Assembly (NCBI RefSeq): GCF_024449095.1 | Contig: NZ_CP024627.1 | Coordinates: 1,178,001-1,242,000, forward strand | DNA: 64,000 nucleotides | Direction: 5' to 3' | From: Vibrio coralliilyticus | Lineage (GTDB): Bacteria > Pseudomonadota > Gammaproteobacteria > Enterobacterales > Vibrionaceae | Shown: piece after piece, positions 17,552 through 25,239 of the stretch | How the letters are laid out: every line of letters begins with the position of its first letter | How positions within the stretch are numbered: the stretch's first letter is position 1 | Position numbers and translations under genes: made by a program | The notes under the pieces: model-generated | Told to the model about the DNA's origin: nothing | What the model saw: the letters and a program-made list of their open reading frames with translations, nothing else | Database searches by the model: none

Positions 17552-18013
17552 ATGACACCAAGATTAAATTACTTTAATGCAGCGCCAGAAGGTATCCAAA
17601 TTTTAATGGGGCAAGAAGAGTATCTTAAAGCTCAATTTGAGCAGCAAAGTACATTGTCGATCACGCTGTGGGAGCTGGTTAAACTTCGCATATCCCAGAT
17701 CAATCAATGTGCCTTTTGTATCGATATGCACAGTAAAGATGCTCTGAAGCAAGGTGAGTCTCAGCACCGCTTGATCGGGTTGAGTGCATGGCGAGATATG
17801 CCTTTGTATAGCGAACAAGAAAAAGTTGCGCTACATTGGGCAGAGAGTATAACGAAGGGTGGTCAGGTAGCGGATGCTGACTATCAAGTGACACTCGATA
17901 CGTTTGGTGAAAAAGGGCTTGTCGTCCTGACGTTGGCAATCAATGCGATAAACAGCTGGAATCGTATTGTCAAAGCATTCAAGCCAGAAGTGGGCAGCTT
18001 TTCAAAAGAGTGA
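17552..18013 (+). CDS. carboxymuconolactone decarboxylase/AhpD family protein
   Basis: A 153-residue all-helical protein with the AhpD-like redox motif C53-A-F-C56-xxx-H60 (NQCAFCIDMH). Proteins of this type act as peroxidase partners or alkylhydroperoxidase-like reductases. The TTGGAGA-like site AAGGAG precedes the ATG. Its stop overlaps the GTG start of the AraC-type gene downstream, so the two are translationally coupled and the regulator probably controls this operon. Confidence 0.85.
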   Translation: MTPRLNYFNAAPEGIQILMGQEEYLKAQFEQQSTLSITLWELVKLRISQINQCAFCIDMHSKDALKQGESQHRLIGLSAWRDMPLYSEQEKVALHWAESITKGGQVADADYQVTLDTFGEKGLVVLTLAINAINSWNRIVKAFKPEVGSFSKE

Positions 18014-18786
18014 GTATAGCTATTTCTCAGAATATGGATTTTCAAATAGTTAACCCAATTGGGCCACTCGCCGACCATATTCAAGCAATATGGTCGGTCA
18101 ACGTGTCTCACGAAGGCGAGGTCTGTAAACCTCTCTACTGTGATGGCGGCTCTGGTGTGATGTTTGTTTTACAAGGGATGGTAGGCCTTGAAGGTAAAAC
18201 CTACACTGAGAGTGCGATGTATCAGCCATACAGCAAAATTACCAAAACCATTACTCTTGCACCAAAAAGCCAGCTTTGTGGTATTCGTTTTCACCCTGGG
18301 ATGAGCTTTTCGTTTTTGGATCGTTTGGTTGAGACGAATCAAGTGTGCTTTCAAGACACGTTTCCCTTTAAGGGACCAAGTAAGTTGCTTACCCAACTCA
18401 AAGAGGCGCCAAGCCACAGTGTTCGTATCGTGCTTTTGATGCGTTGGTGTTTGGGCTTTGTGGCTCAAAGTAATACCACTGATGAGAGAGCGAAACTGAT
18501 TCAACGAGCTCAGGATGGCAAGATAGGTGAGTGCTTCGGTGAGAGTCAAAGACAGGTGGAACGCAAATTCCAGCACTGGATTGGTATGTCCCCTAAGCAC
18601 TTTCAACGCCTGCGTCGTGTGCATACATCAATTCAAGCGCTGCGAAATAACCCCGAGTTATCGCTTGCCGACTTAGCCGCTTATCAAGGCTTTTCTGACC
18701 AAGCGCATATGACCAGAGAGTTTAAGAGCTTTGCGCGGATCACGCCGGGCAAACTCAGTCGTCGTATCAAGCAAAACAACGCCTAA
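18010..18786 (+). CDS. AraC family transcriptional regulator
   Basis: A 258-residue regulator. An N-terminal sensor domain of the DUF6597 type (IWSVNVSHEGEVCKPLYCDGGSGVMF ... GIRFHPGMSF) is followed by a C-terminal AraC helix-turn-helix pair (SQRQVERKFQHWIGMSPKHFQRLRRV, then LADLAAYQGFSDQAHMTREF). It starts with GTG inside the stop of the AhpD-like gene (GTGA overlap); an in-frame ATG at 18034 is possible but leaves a gap. The effector is unknown; coupling suggests it responds to the conditions in which the AhpD-like protein acts. Confidence 0.85.
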   Translation: MSIAISQNMDFQIVNPIGPLADHIQAIWSVNVSHEGEVCKPLYCDGGSGVMFVLQGMVGLEGKTYTESAMYQPYSKITKTITLAPKSQLCGIRFHPGMSFSFLDRLVETNQVCFQDTFPFKGPSKLLTQLKEAPSHSVRIVLLMRWCLGFVAQSNTTDERAKLIQRAQDGKIGECFGESQRQVERKFQHWIGMSPKHFQRLRRVHTSIQALRNNPELSLADLAAYQGFSDQAHMTREFKSFARITPGKLSRRIKQNNA

Positions 18787-18798
18787 ATTATTCATCCT

Positions 18799-19818
18799 TC
18801 ATTTTGATTGCTTCCTGTACTCGCTGGGGCTCATTCCTGCAATGCGATTAAATTCTCGATTGAAGTTAGATTTAGTCTGAAAACCTGAGTTCATCATAAT
18901 TTGCGTAACAGGCTCATCGGTTTGAATTAGAGCGTTCTGTGCATGACGTATTCGATACTCGTTGACGAGCTTTGATATATTTTTGCCGTGAACCAAATTG
19001 ACGGCCATTGATATTTGCTTAGCGGGAATACCAAGCTTGCGCGACAAACGAGAAAGCGTCAGTTCTGGATCTAGGTATAAGCACTTTTCTTTGATGGTTT
19101 CATCCAGCTGTGATGCGATTTCCTTGGCTTTACATGTTGACATAGCAGGTTGAGCTGTCGGTTCTTTGTGTTCAAATGCCGGTTCTGCTCTGCTGGGTGA
19201 TGTGTGAATACCTGTAATCACAACCGCCAAAGATAAAATGGGTAAGAGGACAAGGTGTCCGATAGTTAATATATACAGTGTCAGGTTGCCATGGTTATAG
19301 GCAAAATCGAGCGATATAAAAGCGTCGATGGAAGCGGAAAACATGAGCATCCAACCCGCTATCACTCTTGCGTGCTTCACTCTTTCCCAACTGCCCAGCG
19401 AGACATTCACTAGCAGTTCTTGAGCAGAAGAGGTTCTCATCAAAGCGATGCCATAAAACAAGTAAATAACCGTCAGTAATTCATCGAGCGGAGGCTGCCA
19501 AAACGTTTGGGTAAGGAGAAATAGTACGACAATCAATGGAAGCACAGCATGCTTGTATATCGAGCTTAGAGCTGTGTTATGAGTACGTGTGAATGCATAC
19601 CATGCTGCGATTGGAATGATAGACGCTAAGATAGGTTGAGCGAACAAAAGAAGAGGTGCCTGATATGTCCATCTAAGCCCTACAACAGCGGTCGTCAAGG
19701 CACAGAGAAGTAAGAAACCGCAAGCAAACTTTGATTGATCACGATTATTTGAATAGAGGCTGACAGCCAGTAGCCCTAAAAGCAATGAGACAACAAAAGG
19801 GACAGGAATCGCGAGCAT
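18799..19818 (-). CDS. membrane-anchored AraC family regulator
   Basis: A 339-residue protein with about six to seven hydrophobic helices in residues 1-205 and a C-terminal AraC-type DNA-binding domain at about 235-335 (LTLSRLSRKLGIPAKQISMAVN, then ITQIMMNSGFQTKSNFNREFNRIAGMSPSEYRK). A membrane-embedded AraC regulator would sense a membrane or periplasmic signal directly. It diverges from the DUF805 gene 183 bases away and is convergent with the AraC gene at 18010, so the targets are not clear from context. Confidence 0.82.
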   Translation of the reverse strand: MLAIPVPFVVSLLLGLLAVSLYSNNRDQSKFACGFLLLCALTTAVVGLRWTYQAPLLLFAQPILASIIPIAAWYAFTRTHNTALSSIYKHAVLPLIVVLFLLTQTFWQPPLDELLTVIYLFYGIALMRTSSAQELLVNVSLGSWERVKHARVIAGWMLMFSASIDAFISLDFAYNHGNLTLYILTIGHLVLLPILSLAVVITGIHTSPSRAEPAFEHKEPTAQPAMSTCKAKEIASQLDETIKEKCLYLDPELTLSRLSRKLGIPAKQISMAVNLVHGKNISKLVNEYRIRHAQNALIQTDEPVTQIMMNSGFQTKSNFNREFNRIAGMSPSEYRKQSK

Positions 19819-20001
19819 AGTTTGTCCTGGATTGAAAAAGTGATAGATAAACTCGTCATAGCATAACGATATGAAACTGAATTAGAAGCTCAGACTAGAC
19901 TAAAACGGGTATCAGAACGTCCTAAAACCCGTTTTAGGACGCATCGTTTCTCTTTTCATGAGCAAAATACACTCTCATTTTACAATCTAGAGAGAACAAA
20001 G

Positions 20002-20337
20002 ATGCACTTCTATTGGTTAGCTTGGAAACGAGGATTGGACTTTTCGGGTCACTCATCAAGGCAAGAGTTTTGGGTGTTTATGTTGGTTCATGTAGTGGTG
20101 AGTTTGGTATTTATTGCTGTGGACGTTAGCTTGTCTTTATCTTCGTTTGACGTGTTGTATAGCATCGCCAGCTTTATTCCTATCATCGCTTTGGTATCAA
20201 GGCGGATGCATGATATTGGCAAGTCGGGCTATTGGGGGCTAGTGTTTTTTATCCCCGCCCTAGGCCCATTCTGGTTGACGTACCTACTTGTTCAGCATGG
20301 CATTGTGCCTGAAAGCCATGGAGGACAATGCTCATGA
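20002..20337 (+). CDS. DUF805 family small membrane protein
   Basis: A 111-residue inner-membrane protein with the DUF805 pattern: FSGHSSRQEFWVFML at the start, then a conserved SRRMHDIGKSGYWGL near residues 66-80, and three to four hydrophobic helices. The family's function is unknown. It overlaps the next gene by four bases, so the two are co-translated. Confidence 0.82.
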   Translation: MHFYWLAWKRGLDFSGHSSRQEFWVFMLVHVVVSLVFIAVDVSLSLSSFDVLYSIASFIPIIALVSRRMHDIGKSGYWGLVFFIPALGPFWLTYLLVQHGIVPESHGGQCS

Positions 20338-20813
20338 AGTGGATAGTATGGCTACTACTTGTTTTTGTTTCTGAATCCATGGCGGGGTTTGACCCTCATA
20401 TTTATCCTGAAAAGGTACTGGGTATTTTTGAGGTCGATGATACGGCATCTGGTGAATTGCTTTGGCTTCGAGGTCGTGTGGGAGAAGGCAATTACACTTG
20501 GGTGAATCGACATGGCCATCATTGCACGATGAAAATACCAGTTGCAGTAGGGCAAAGAGGAGAATCAGGCCTAGGAATTGGTTTGGCCGAGGGAATAAAA
20601 ATCGTGGTGAGAAGTCAAGCGTTGAATAAGGCTTTGATTCAGGGCGAGCGAGTCAGCAGTCAAGACTGGCAATTTTCAGCACTTGGCCAAAGCAAGGATG
20701 TTGATGGTTGGATTGTTGATGGTATCGGCCCAGAGGAAGAGTTTGTCCTCAATTCCAGAAAACGTTGGATTTCTTGGTTGTTAGGCAAGACAAGAAATAA
20801 ATTTTGCCGGTAG
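20334..20813 (+). CDS. exported protein of unknown function
   Basis: A 159-residue protein with a signal peptide (MKWIVWLLLVFVSESMA). The mature part is beta-rich with two His in HGHHC and C-terminal basic residues. I recognise no family. The ATG at 20334 is preferred: it overlaps the DUF805 stop by ATGA and lies nine bases after GGAGG at 20320-20324, while the ATG at 20328 is too close to that site. It is probably periplasmic or membrane-associated and acts with the DUF805 protein. Confidence 0.65.
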   Translation: MKWIVWLLLVFVSESMAGFDPHIYPEKVLGIFEVDDTASGELLWLRGRVGEGNYTWVNRHGHHCTMKIPVAVGQRGESGLGIGLAEGIKIVVRSQALNKALIQGERVSSQDWQFSALGQSKDVDGWIVDGIGPEEEFVLNSRKRWISWLLGKTRNKFCR

Positions 20814-20847
20814 TGTTTGGGAAGCCTACCTGTAAGGCTTAGGGGGC

Positions 20848-21699
20848 TCATTGATCTTTGGGTGGGGAAAATAAAGCCTTTAGTTTGTGGGCTATCGATG
20901 TCTTACTCTTGAAGACATCTTGGTATAGGTTTCCCCACTCTTGAAAGGTCACGATCAAAGGATTGAAGCTGTTTACTGGCTTTGTGACACCGTAGCGGAC
21001 GGTCTCTACTTCGGGTTCGAAGGTGCCAAACAATTTGTCCCAGATAATCAATACGCCCGCATAGTTTTTATCTATGTACTGAGGGTTTCTTCCGTGATGA
21101 ACTCTGTGATGGGAAGGAGTGTTAAAAATAGACTCTAAGGGGCCAAGCGAGCGTATCCATTGCGTATGGACGAAGAACTGCAAACCTAAGTTCAGTAGTA
21201 CGGCGAAAATAACCCATTTAGGCTCGAATCCGATGATCACCAGAGGCACCCAAAATAACCACATCCCAGCGAAAGGGTACATCAAGCTCTGGCGAAAGGC
21301 GGTACTGAAGTTCATACGTTCAGAGCTGTGATGAGCGACATGTGCTGCCCACATCCAGCGAGTACGATGACTGGCTCGATGGAACCAGTAGTAAAAGAAA
21401 TCTTGCAGAACGAGCAGTATCACAAAGCTGGTCACTCCCATTTCAATCTCTAATAGACGCCAGCCAAATAACCACTGATATAGTTGAATGATCAAAAGCC
21501 CAGTTAATAGATCTGCGAGTTGGTGCATGCCTGCAAGGGTAAAGTTACACAGAACTTCAGGGAGTATATAGGAGGAGCTTCTAGGTAGCTTACCGCGTTT
21601 TTGTCCGATGAAGTATTCGGCCAACATTAAACCAATAAATAAGGGGGCTAACAGTATCAGCAGCCATTCTGGGTGCTCGATAAGAGTTCTGAAGTCCAT
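20848..21699 (-). CDS. sterol desaturase/fatty acid hydroxylase family protein
   Basis: A 283-residue membrane di-iron enzyme of the fatty acid hydroxylase superfamily. The His clusters are HRASH, HVAHHSSE and HRVHHGRN, separated by hydrophobic segments, as needed for a membrane-bound di-iron centre. The substrate is probably a lipid; the family includes sterol desaturases, alkylglycerol monooxygenase and carotenoid hydroxylases. It lies 19 bases downstream of the DUF2804 gene, same strand, so the two likely form an operon. Confidence 0.85.
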   Translation of the reverse strand: MDFRTLIEHPEWLLILLAPLFIGLMLAEYFIGQKRGKLPRSSSYILPEVLCNFTLAGMHQLADLLTGLLIIQLYQWLFGWRLLEIEMGVTSFVILLVLQDFFYYWFHRASHRTRWMWAAHVAHHSSERMNFSTAFRQSLMYPFAGMWLFWVPLVIIGFEPKWVIFAVLLNLGLQFFVHTQWIRSLGPLESIFNTPSHHRVHHGRNPQYIDKNYAGVLIIWDKLFGTFEPEVETVRYGVTKPVNSFNPLIVTFQEWGNLYQDVFKSKTSIAHKLKALFSPPKDQ

Positions 21700-21718
21700 A
21701 AGTGAAGCTCCGAGAGAG

Positions 21719-22798
21719 TTACCAACGAGCGAAATGATCTTCGGTTAACCCAAGTTGTTGATCTAGCGTGTGACGGATACCATTTCCATCCTCAATAAAA
21801 CCAGAAAAGCGGCCAATAAACTGACGAAAATTACTTTGTAGCAGCCAAAGATTAAGCTTTTCGCTTCTTCTGTTGATTGGTGTGAAGGTGAGATCAACTC
21901 GACTATCATCCGAGAAAATATGCCAATTTCTCTGAGAGGATTGACGATCAAAACGAAAGTGGACGGCTCCTAGCAAATGTCGTGAACCGTTGAGCCATAA
22001 GGCATTCTCATGGCTACCGGTCTCGTTTACACCGGCGGCCAAATTGAGGCCTAGTGTGCCATCCTTAGTCTTGCCATTAATACTTGCCCATCGCCAACTG
22101 GTTTCTCGCCTCATGAAACCAGCGGAAAAATCGTAGCCGCCTAACGCGCCCGAAAGGTCGATAGTGTCACCACCAATTTCAATGTTTCCTGTCACGGTCA
22201 GCGCGTTGTGCTTTTGGGTGTAAGTCCAGCCGTTATAGCCTGTCGGTGTGCAGAGCGAGAGCGGTAAGCTATGGCGTAATGGCTCCAGTGACACATCAAG
22301 GTGTAGAAAATCAGTATCGGCTTTCATGCGCCATCTAGGATGTTCGATATTAAATATCAGGCGCTTTGCAGCAATGGTCGTCTTACCGCGGTACGGAGAT
22401 GCAGCCATTTGTTTATCGATACATAACGGCCTTAGCCAGCTCTTTTCTATCAGTGTGTCGGTTTCCATATCGTAGACGTAGCAAAATGCGGAACCCACAT
22501 AGCGGATATCGGCAATAGCGATACCGATGACATAGCTAGACGTTGATATACTTGCGAATTGAAACTGCTTGTAATGAAAGTACTTTTTCATCTTACCGAC
22601 TTTACGGTCCATATTGTTTCGATAATCAAAATGGGTGATCCCCAGCTGCTTGGGTACGCCATCAAAGTGGCCGAAATAAGGCTTCCCATTAGATTGAATT
22701 AGGCACTCTGGAGCCGCTTGACTCAGTAACATAATGTATTCACAAGTTGATAACATTTCCGTTAGTTTTACGTGCTTTGGTTTATTTTGACAGGTCAT
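21719..22798 (-). CDS. DUF2804 domain protein
   Basis: A 359-residue protein matching DUF2804, a beta-rich family of unknown function related to lipocalin-like/AttH folds. Recognisable blocks are KPYFGHFDG, FQFASISTSSYVIGIAIADI and SWRWASINGK. It has no clear signal peptide. It shares an apparent operon with a lipid-hydroxylase-like gene, so a role in lipid or hydrophobic-compound metabolism is an inference. Later in-frame ATG codons exist; the first is kept because none has a better ribosome-binding site. An AraC-type gene diverges upstream. Confidence 0.72.
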   Translation of the reverse strand: MTCQNKPKHVKLTEMLSTCEYIMLLSQAAPECLIQSNGKPYFGHFDGVPKQLGITHFDYRNNMDRKVGKMKKYFHYKQFQFASISTSSYVIGIAIADIRYVGSAFCYVYDMETDTLIEKSWLRPLCIDKQMAASPYRGKTTIAAKRLIFNIEHPRWRMKADTDFLHLDVSLEPLRHSLPLSLCTPTGYNGWTYTQKHNALTVTGNIEIGGDTIDLSGALGGYDFSAGFMRRETSWRWASINGKTKDGTLGLNLAAGVNETGSHENALWLNGSRHLLGAVHFRFDRQSSQRNWHIFSDDSRVDLTFTPINRRSEKLNLWLLQSNFRQFIGRFSGFIEDGNGIRHTLDQQLGLTEDHFARW

Positions 22799-22881
22799 TT
22801 TCGGTCAGAAAACGAATAAACATCACGATTAAGAGAGCTAAACTTGGTTACTCTAAACAGTAACTGGAAATGGGAGCTGAT

Positions 22882-23919
22882 ATGGAAGTGATCGCGGAGT
22901 ATTTACCCACTGAACATCGTTATCAGTTAGGGGTACTTGATGTCTCTTTGTTGCTTACCATTTTAGAGAAATACGGCTTAGACTCGCAGAGTTTATTACG
23001 ACAAACGGGCCTTGATGATTTAGATTGGCAGCAGCCCCAGAGCCATATCAGTTACTCGGACAAGCTTCTGCTATTTCGCTCTGCTCAGCAGTGCTACCCC
23101 TCTATCGGCTTAGGTTTATTACTGGGTGGAAAAGCCACACTCAGTCACTTTGGTATATTGGGTTATGCCATTATGAGCAGTCAAACCGTCTCTGAAGCAA
23201 TAAAAGCTGGATTTAAGTATTTGAATCTAAATGGCCCTATCTTCTCGGTCAGAGTATTACGGGGCGATAACACAGCTTCGATTGAGATCGAAAATGACTT
23301 AAATATTGGTGAGTTATTGCCTTTTTGTACAGAGTACTTTTTTAGCTCACTTTTATCGTTATTTGCTGAACTGACGGGGCAACAACTCAAGGCCAGAAAG
23401 CTTGAGCTCCCGTTCGCACCACCAGTGTACGCAGAAGAGTATGTGCAGCGCTTTCAATGTGAAGTTAACTTTGAACAGCCACGGTTCGCATTGACTTTTG
23501 ACGCTCATGTATTGGATTGGCGATTGACTTCCCATAATGCTGATCTGCTCGGAATTTACCTCCATTCTTGTGAGTCTGTCATCGCATTATTTCAGTCTCC
23601 AATGCGACTGAGTAATCAGATTAAAGCACATCTTTACCAAAGTGCTGGAGTATTCCCTTCATTTGATGACGTCGCCCAGCTACACGCTTGTTCAACCCGG
23701 ACGTTACGAAGGCAGCTAAACCAAGAAGGAACCAGCTATCAGTCTCTGCTTGATGAAGTCCGTTTTGAATTGTCCAAAGAGTTTTTGTTGCGCACAAACT
23801 TGACGGTTGATGACATCGCTTTTCGTCTTGGTTATAGCGATAGCGCGAATTTTAGGCGAAGTTTTAAACGCTGGTCAGGCAAAGCACCTAGTGCTCTAAG
23901 AACACTGCGATCTTTCTAA
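22882..23919 (+). CDS. AraC family regulator (arabinose-binding-like N-domain)
   Basis: A 345-residue regulator of the OruR/ArgR-like AraC group. The N-terminal domain (QLGVLDVSLLLTILEKYGLDSQSLLRQTGL ... FGILGYAIMSSQTV) is the AraC-type arabinose-binding-related domain. The C-terminal DNA-binding domain has CSTRTLRRQLNQEGTSYQ and VDDIAFRLGYSDSANFRRSF. The ATG at 22882 lies five bases after GGGAG, better than the ATG at 22870. It diverges from the DUF2804/hydroxylase operon, its most likely target. Confidence 0.85.
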   Translation: MEVIAEYLPTEHRYQLGVLDVSLLLTILEKYGLDSQSLLRQTGLDDLDWQQPQSHISYSDKLLLFRSAQQCYPSIGLGLLLGGKATLSHFGILGYAIMSSQTVSEAIKAGFKYLNLNGPIFSVRVLRGDNTASIEIENDLNIGELLPFCTEYFFSSLLSLFAELTGQQLKARKLELPFAPPVYAEEYVQRFQCEVNFEQPRFALTFDAHVLDWRLTSHNADLLGIYLHSCESVIALFQSPMRLSNQIKAHLYQSAGVFPSFDDVAQLHACSTRTLRRQLNQEGTSYQSLLDEVRFELSKEFLLRTNLTVDDIAFRLGYSDSANFRRSFKRWSGKAPSALRTLRSF

Positions 23920-23991
23920 AATCTATACTGCTTATCGGATATGAGTATTAGGGCTACACTTACAATTGGTGTTACTGATAGTTGTGTTGTT

Positions 23992-24762
23992 ATGAAGTGC
24001 TTTTGGGTGAGTTTTTTACTTCTTTTACTCTATTCATTCCCGTCTTTTTCTGACGATAAGGTGGTTAAGTTTGCGGTGGGAGATTGGGAGCCATATACCA
24101 GCTCTCTGTCTGATCCTGAGCTAAAAATATCGGAAACATTGGTACGAAGGGCATTTGAAGTTCGAGGCTATACCGTAGAACTCGAATACTACCCATGGGT
24201 GAGATCTTATCAGTATGCGATAAGAGGTAAATTTGATGGTACTTTCCCTTGGATGAAAAATGAGGATAGGGTGAAAGAGTTTATCTTTTCAGAGCCCTTC
24301 TTTAGTCAACGGGTTCAGTTCTTTTACCACTCTGATACGCTATTTTCTTGGCAGGAAGTGGCCGATCTTCATAAGTATCAAATAGGTGCGACTCAAGGGT
24401 ATCAAGCAACCCATGTGATGCAGAAACTTGGTGTTAAAGTAGAGATAAATAACTCTGAAGAAACTAATTTTCAGAAAATGGCTAAGGGACGACTTGATGC
24501 TTATCCAACGGGTGTTGAACGCGGTTTGTATCTCATAAAACACTATGTGCCTAAAGAGCTAAGACAACACATTAAATTGGATACTAAACCTTTACTTGAA
24601 GATGATATGTTTGTGATTTTCAGCCGATTTGATAGTGAACGCAGTCAAGTATTGGTCAAAGAATTTAACGCAGGTTTACAGCATTTGATGGAAACCGGCG
24701 AGTACAGTGAAATCATGCAATCGGAAGCCGCTTTTTTACAAAATATACAGAACGACGATTAG
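23992..24762 (+). CDS. periplasmic solute-binding protein family 3, orphan
   Basis: A family-3 binding protein of 256 residues from the chosen start. The signal peptide is MKCFWVSFLLLLLYSFPSFS, followed by VKFAVGDWEPYTSS, the paired-lobe pattern VELEYYPWVRSYQYAIRGKFDG and IGATQGYQATHVMQKLG. An ATG at 23941 is in frame but would place 17 polar residues before the signal peptide. There is no ABC permease nearby. It resembles the protein encoded at 16690-17421, and both may feed signalling rather than transport. Confidence 0.78.
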   Translation: MKCFWVSFLLLLLYSFPSFSDDKVVKFAVGDWEPYTSSLSDPELKISETLVRRAFEVRGYTVELEYYPWVRSYQYAIRGKFDGTFPWMKNEDRVKEFIFSEPFFSQRVQFFYHSDTLFSWQEVADLHKYQIGATQGYQATHVMQKLGVKVEINNSEETNFQKMAKGRLDAYPTGVERGLYLIKHYVPKELRQHIKLDTKPLLEDDMFVIFSRFDSERSQVLVKEFNAGLQHLMETGEYSEIMQSEAAFLQNIQNDD

Positions 24763-24845
24763 TTCACTAAGTGGATGTAGGCTAGCGCTGGAGGTTCGGA
24801 ATGTTCTATTCGCTCACAACCTGTAATGTGGCAGGGGCGTAACAT

Positions 24846-25154
24846 ATGAGAAAGCATAACAAGATAATTCTGTTGACTGTATTGGCCCCTGTTAATGCGT
24901 TTGCCGCGATTAATATGGCCGAAGTTAACGCTTATGCTTATGAAGGACTTGCAGAAATCTGTGCCAACTCTAGGCATATTATTGGTTCTGAATTAAAAGA
25001 AATAAAAATTATCTATCTGAAAAAGAAGCGTTCTAGGCAGGCTTTATTCCCAGCTGATCCAAATTTTGCTCACTACGCGGCTAAGCAACTGTGGGACATT
25101 GGAGTCAGTGATAACCCGTCATATGACGAGTGTGTGGCTTTACTTCGTAAATAG
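24846..25154 (+). CDS. small exported protein of unknown function
   Basis: A 102-residue protein with a signal peptide (cleavage near AFA-A at about residue 20). The mature part has two Cys, one in EICANSRHII and one in YDECVALLRK, that could form a disulfide, and a lysine-rich patch (LKKKRSR). I recognise no family. It lies 83 bases after the binding-protein gene, same strand. Confidence 0.5.
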   Translation: MRKHNKIILLTVLAPVNAFAAINMAEVNAYAYEGLAEICANSRHIIGSELKEIKIIYLKKKRSRQALFPADPNFAHYAAKQLWDIGVSDNPSYDECVALLRK

Positions 25155-25194
25155 TGTGGCTTTATCTGTCCAATATACAATACGACAGTTTCAA

Positions 25195-25232
25195 TGGCCT
25201 ATCTGCTCTCGATGTTTCTAGCAGATAGGCCA
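25195..25232. terminator. perfect 13-bp hairpin between convergent genes
   Basis: Stem TGGCCTATCTGCT / AGCAGATAGGCCA with a 12-base loop, just past the stop of the Hsp70 gene and 40 bases past the small exported-protein gene. There is no T tract. It is probably a shared transcript end. Confidence 0.55.
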
Positions 25233-25239
25233 CTGACAT

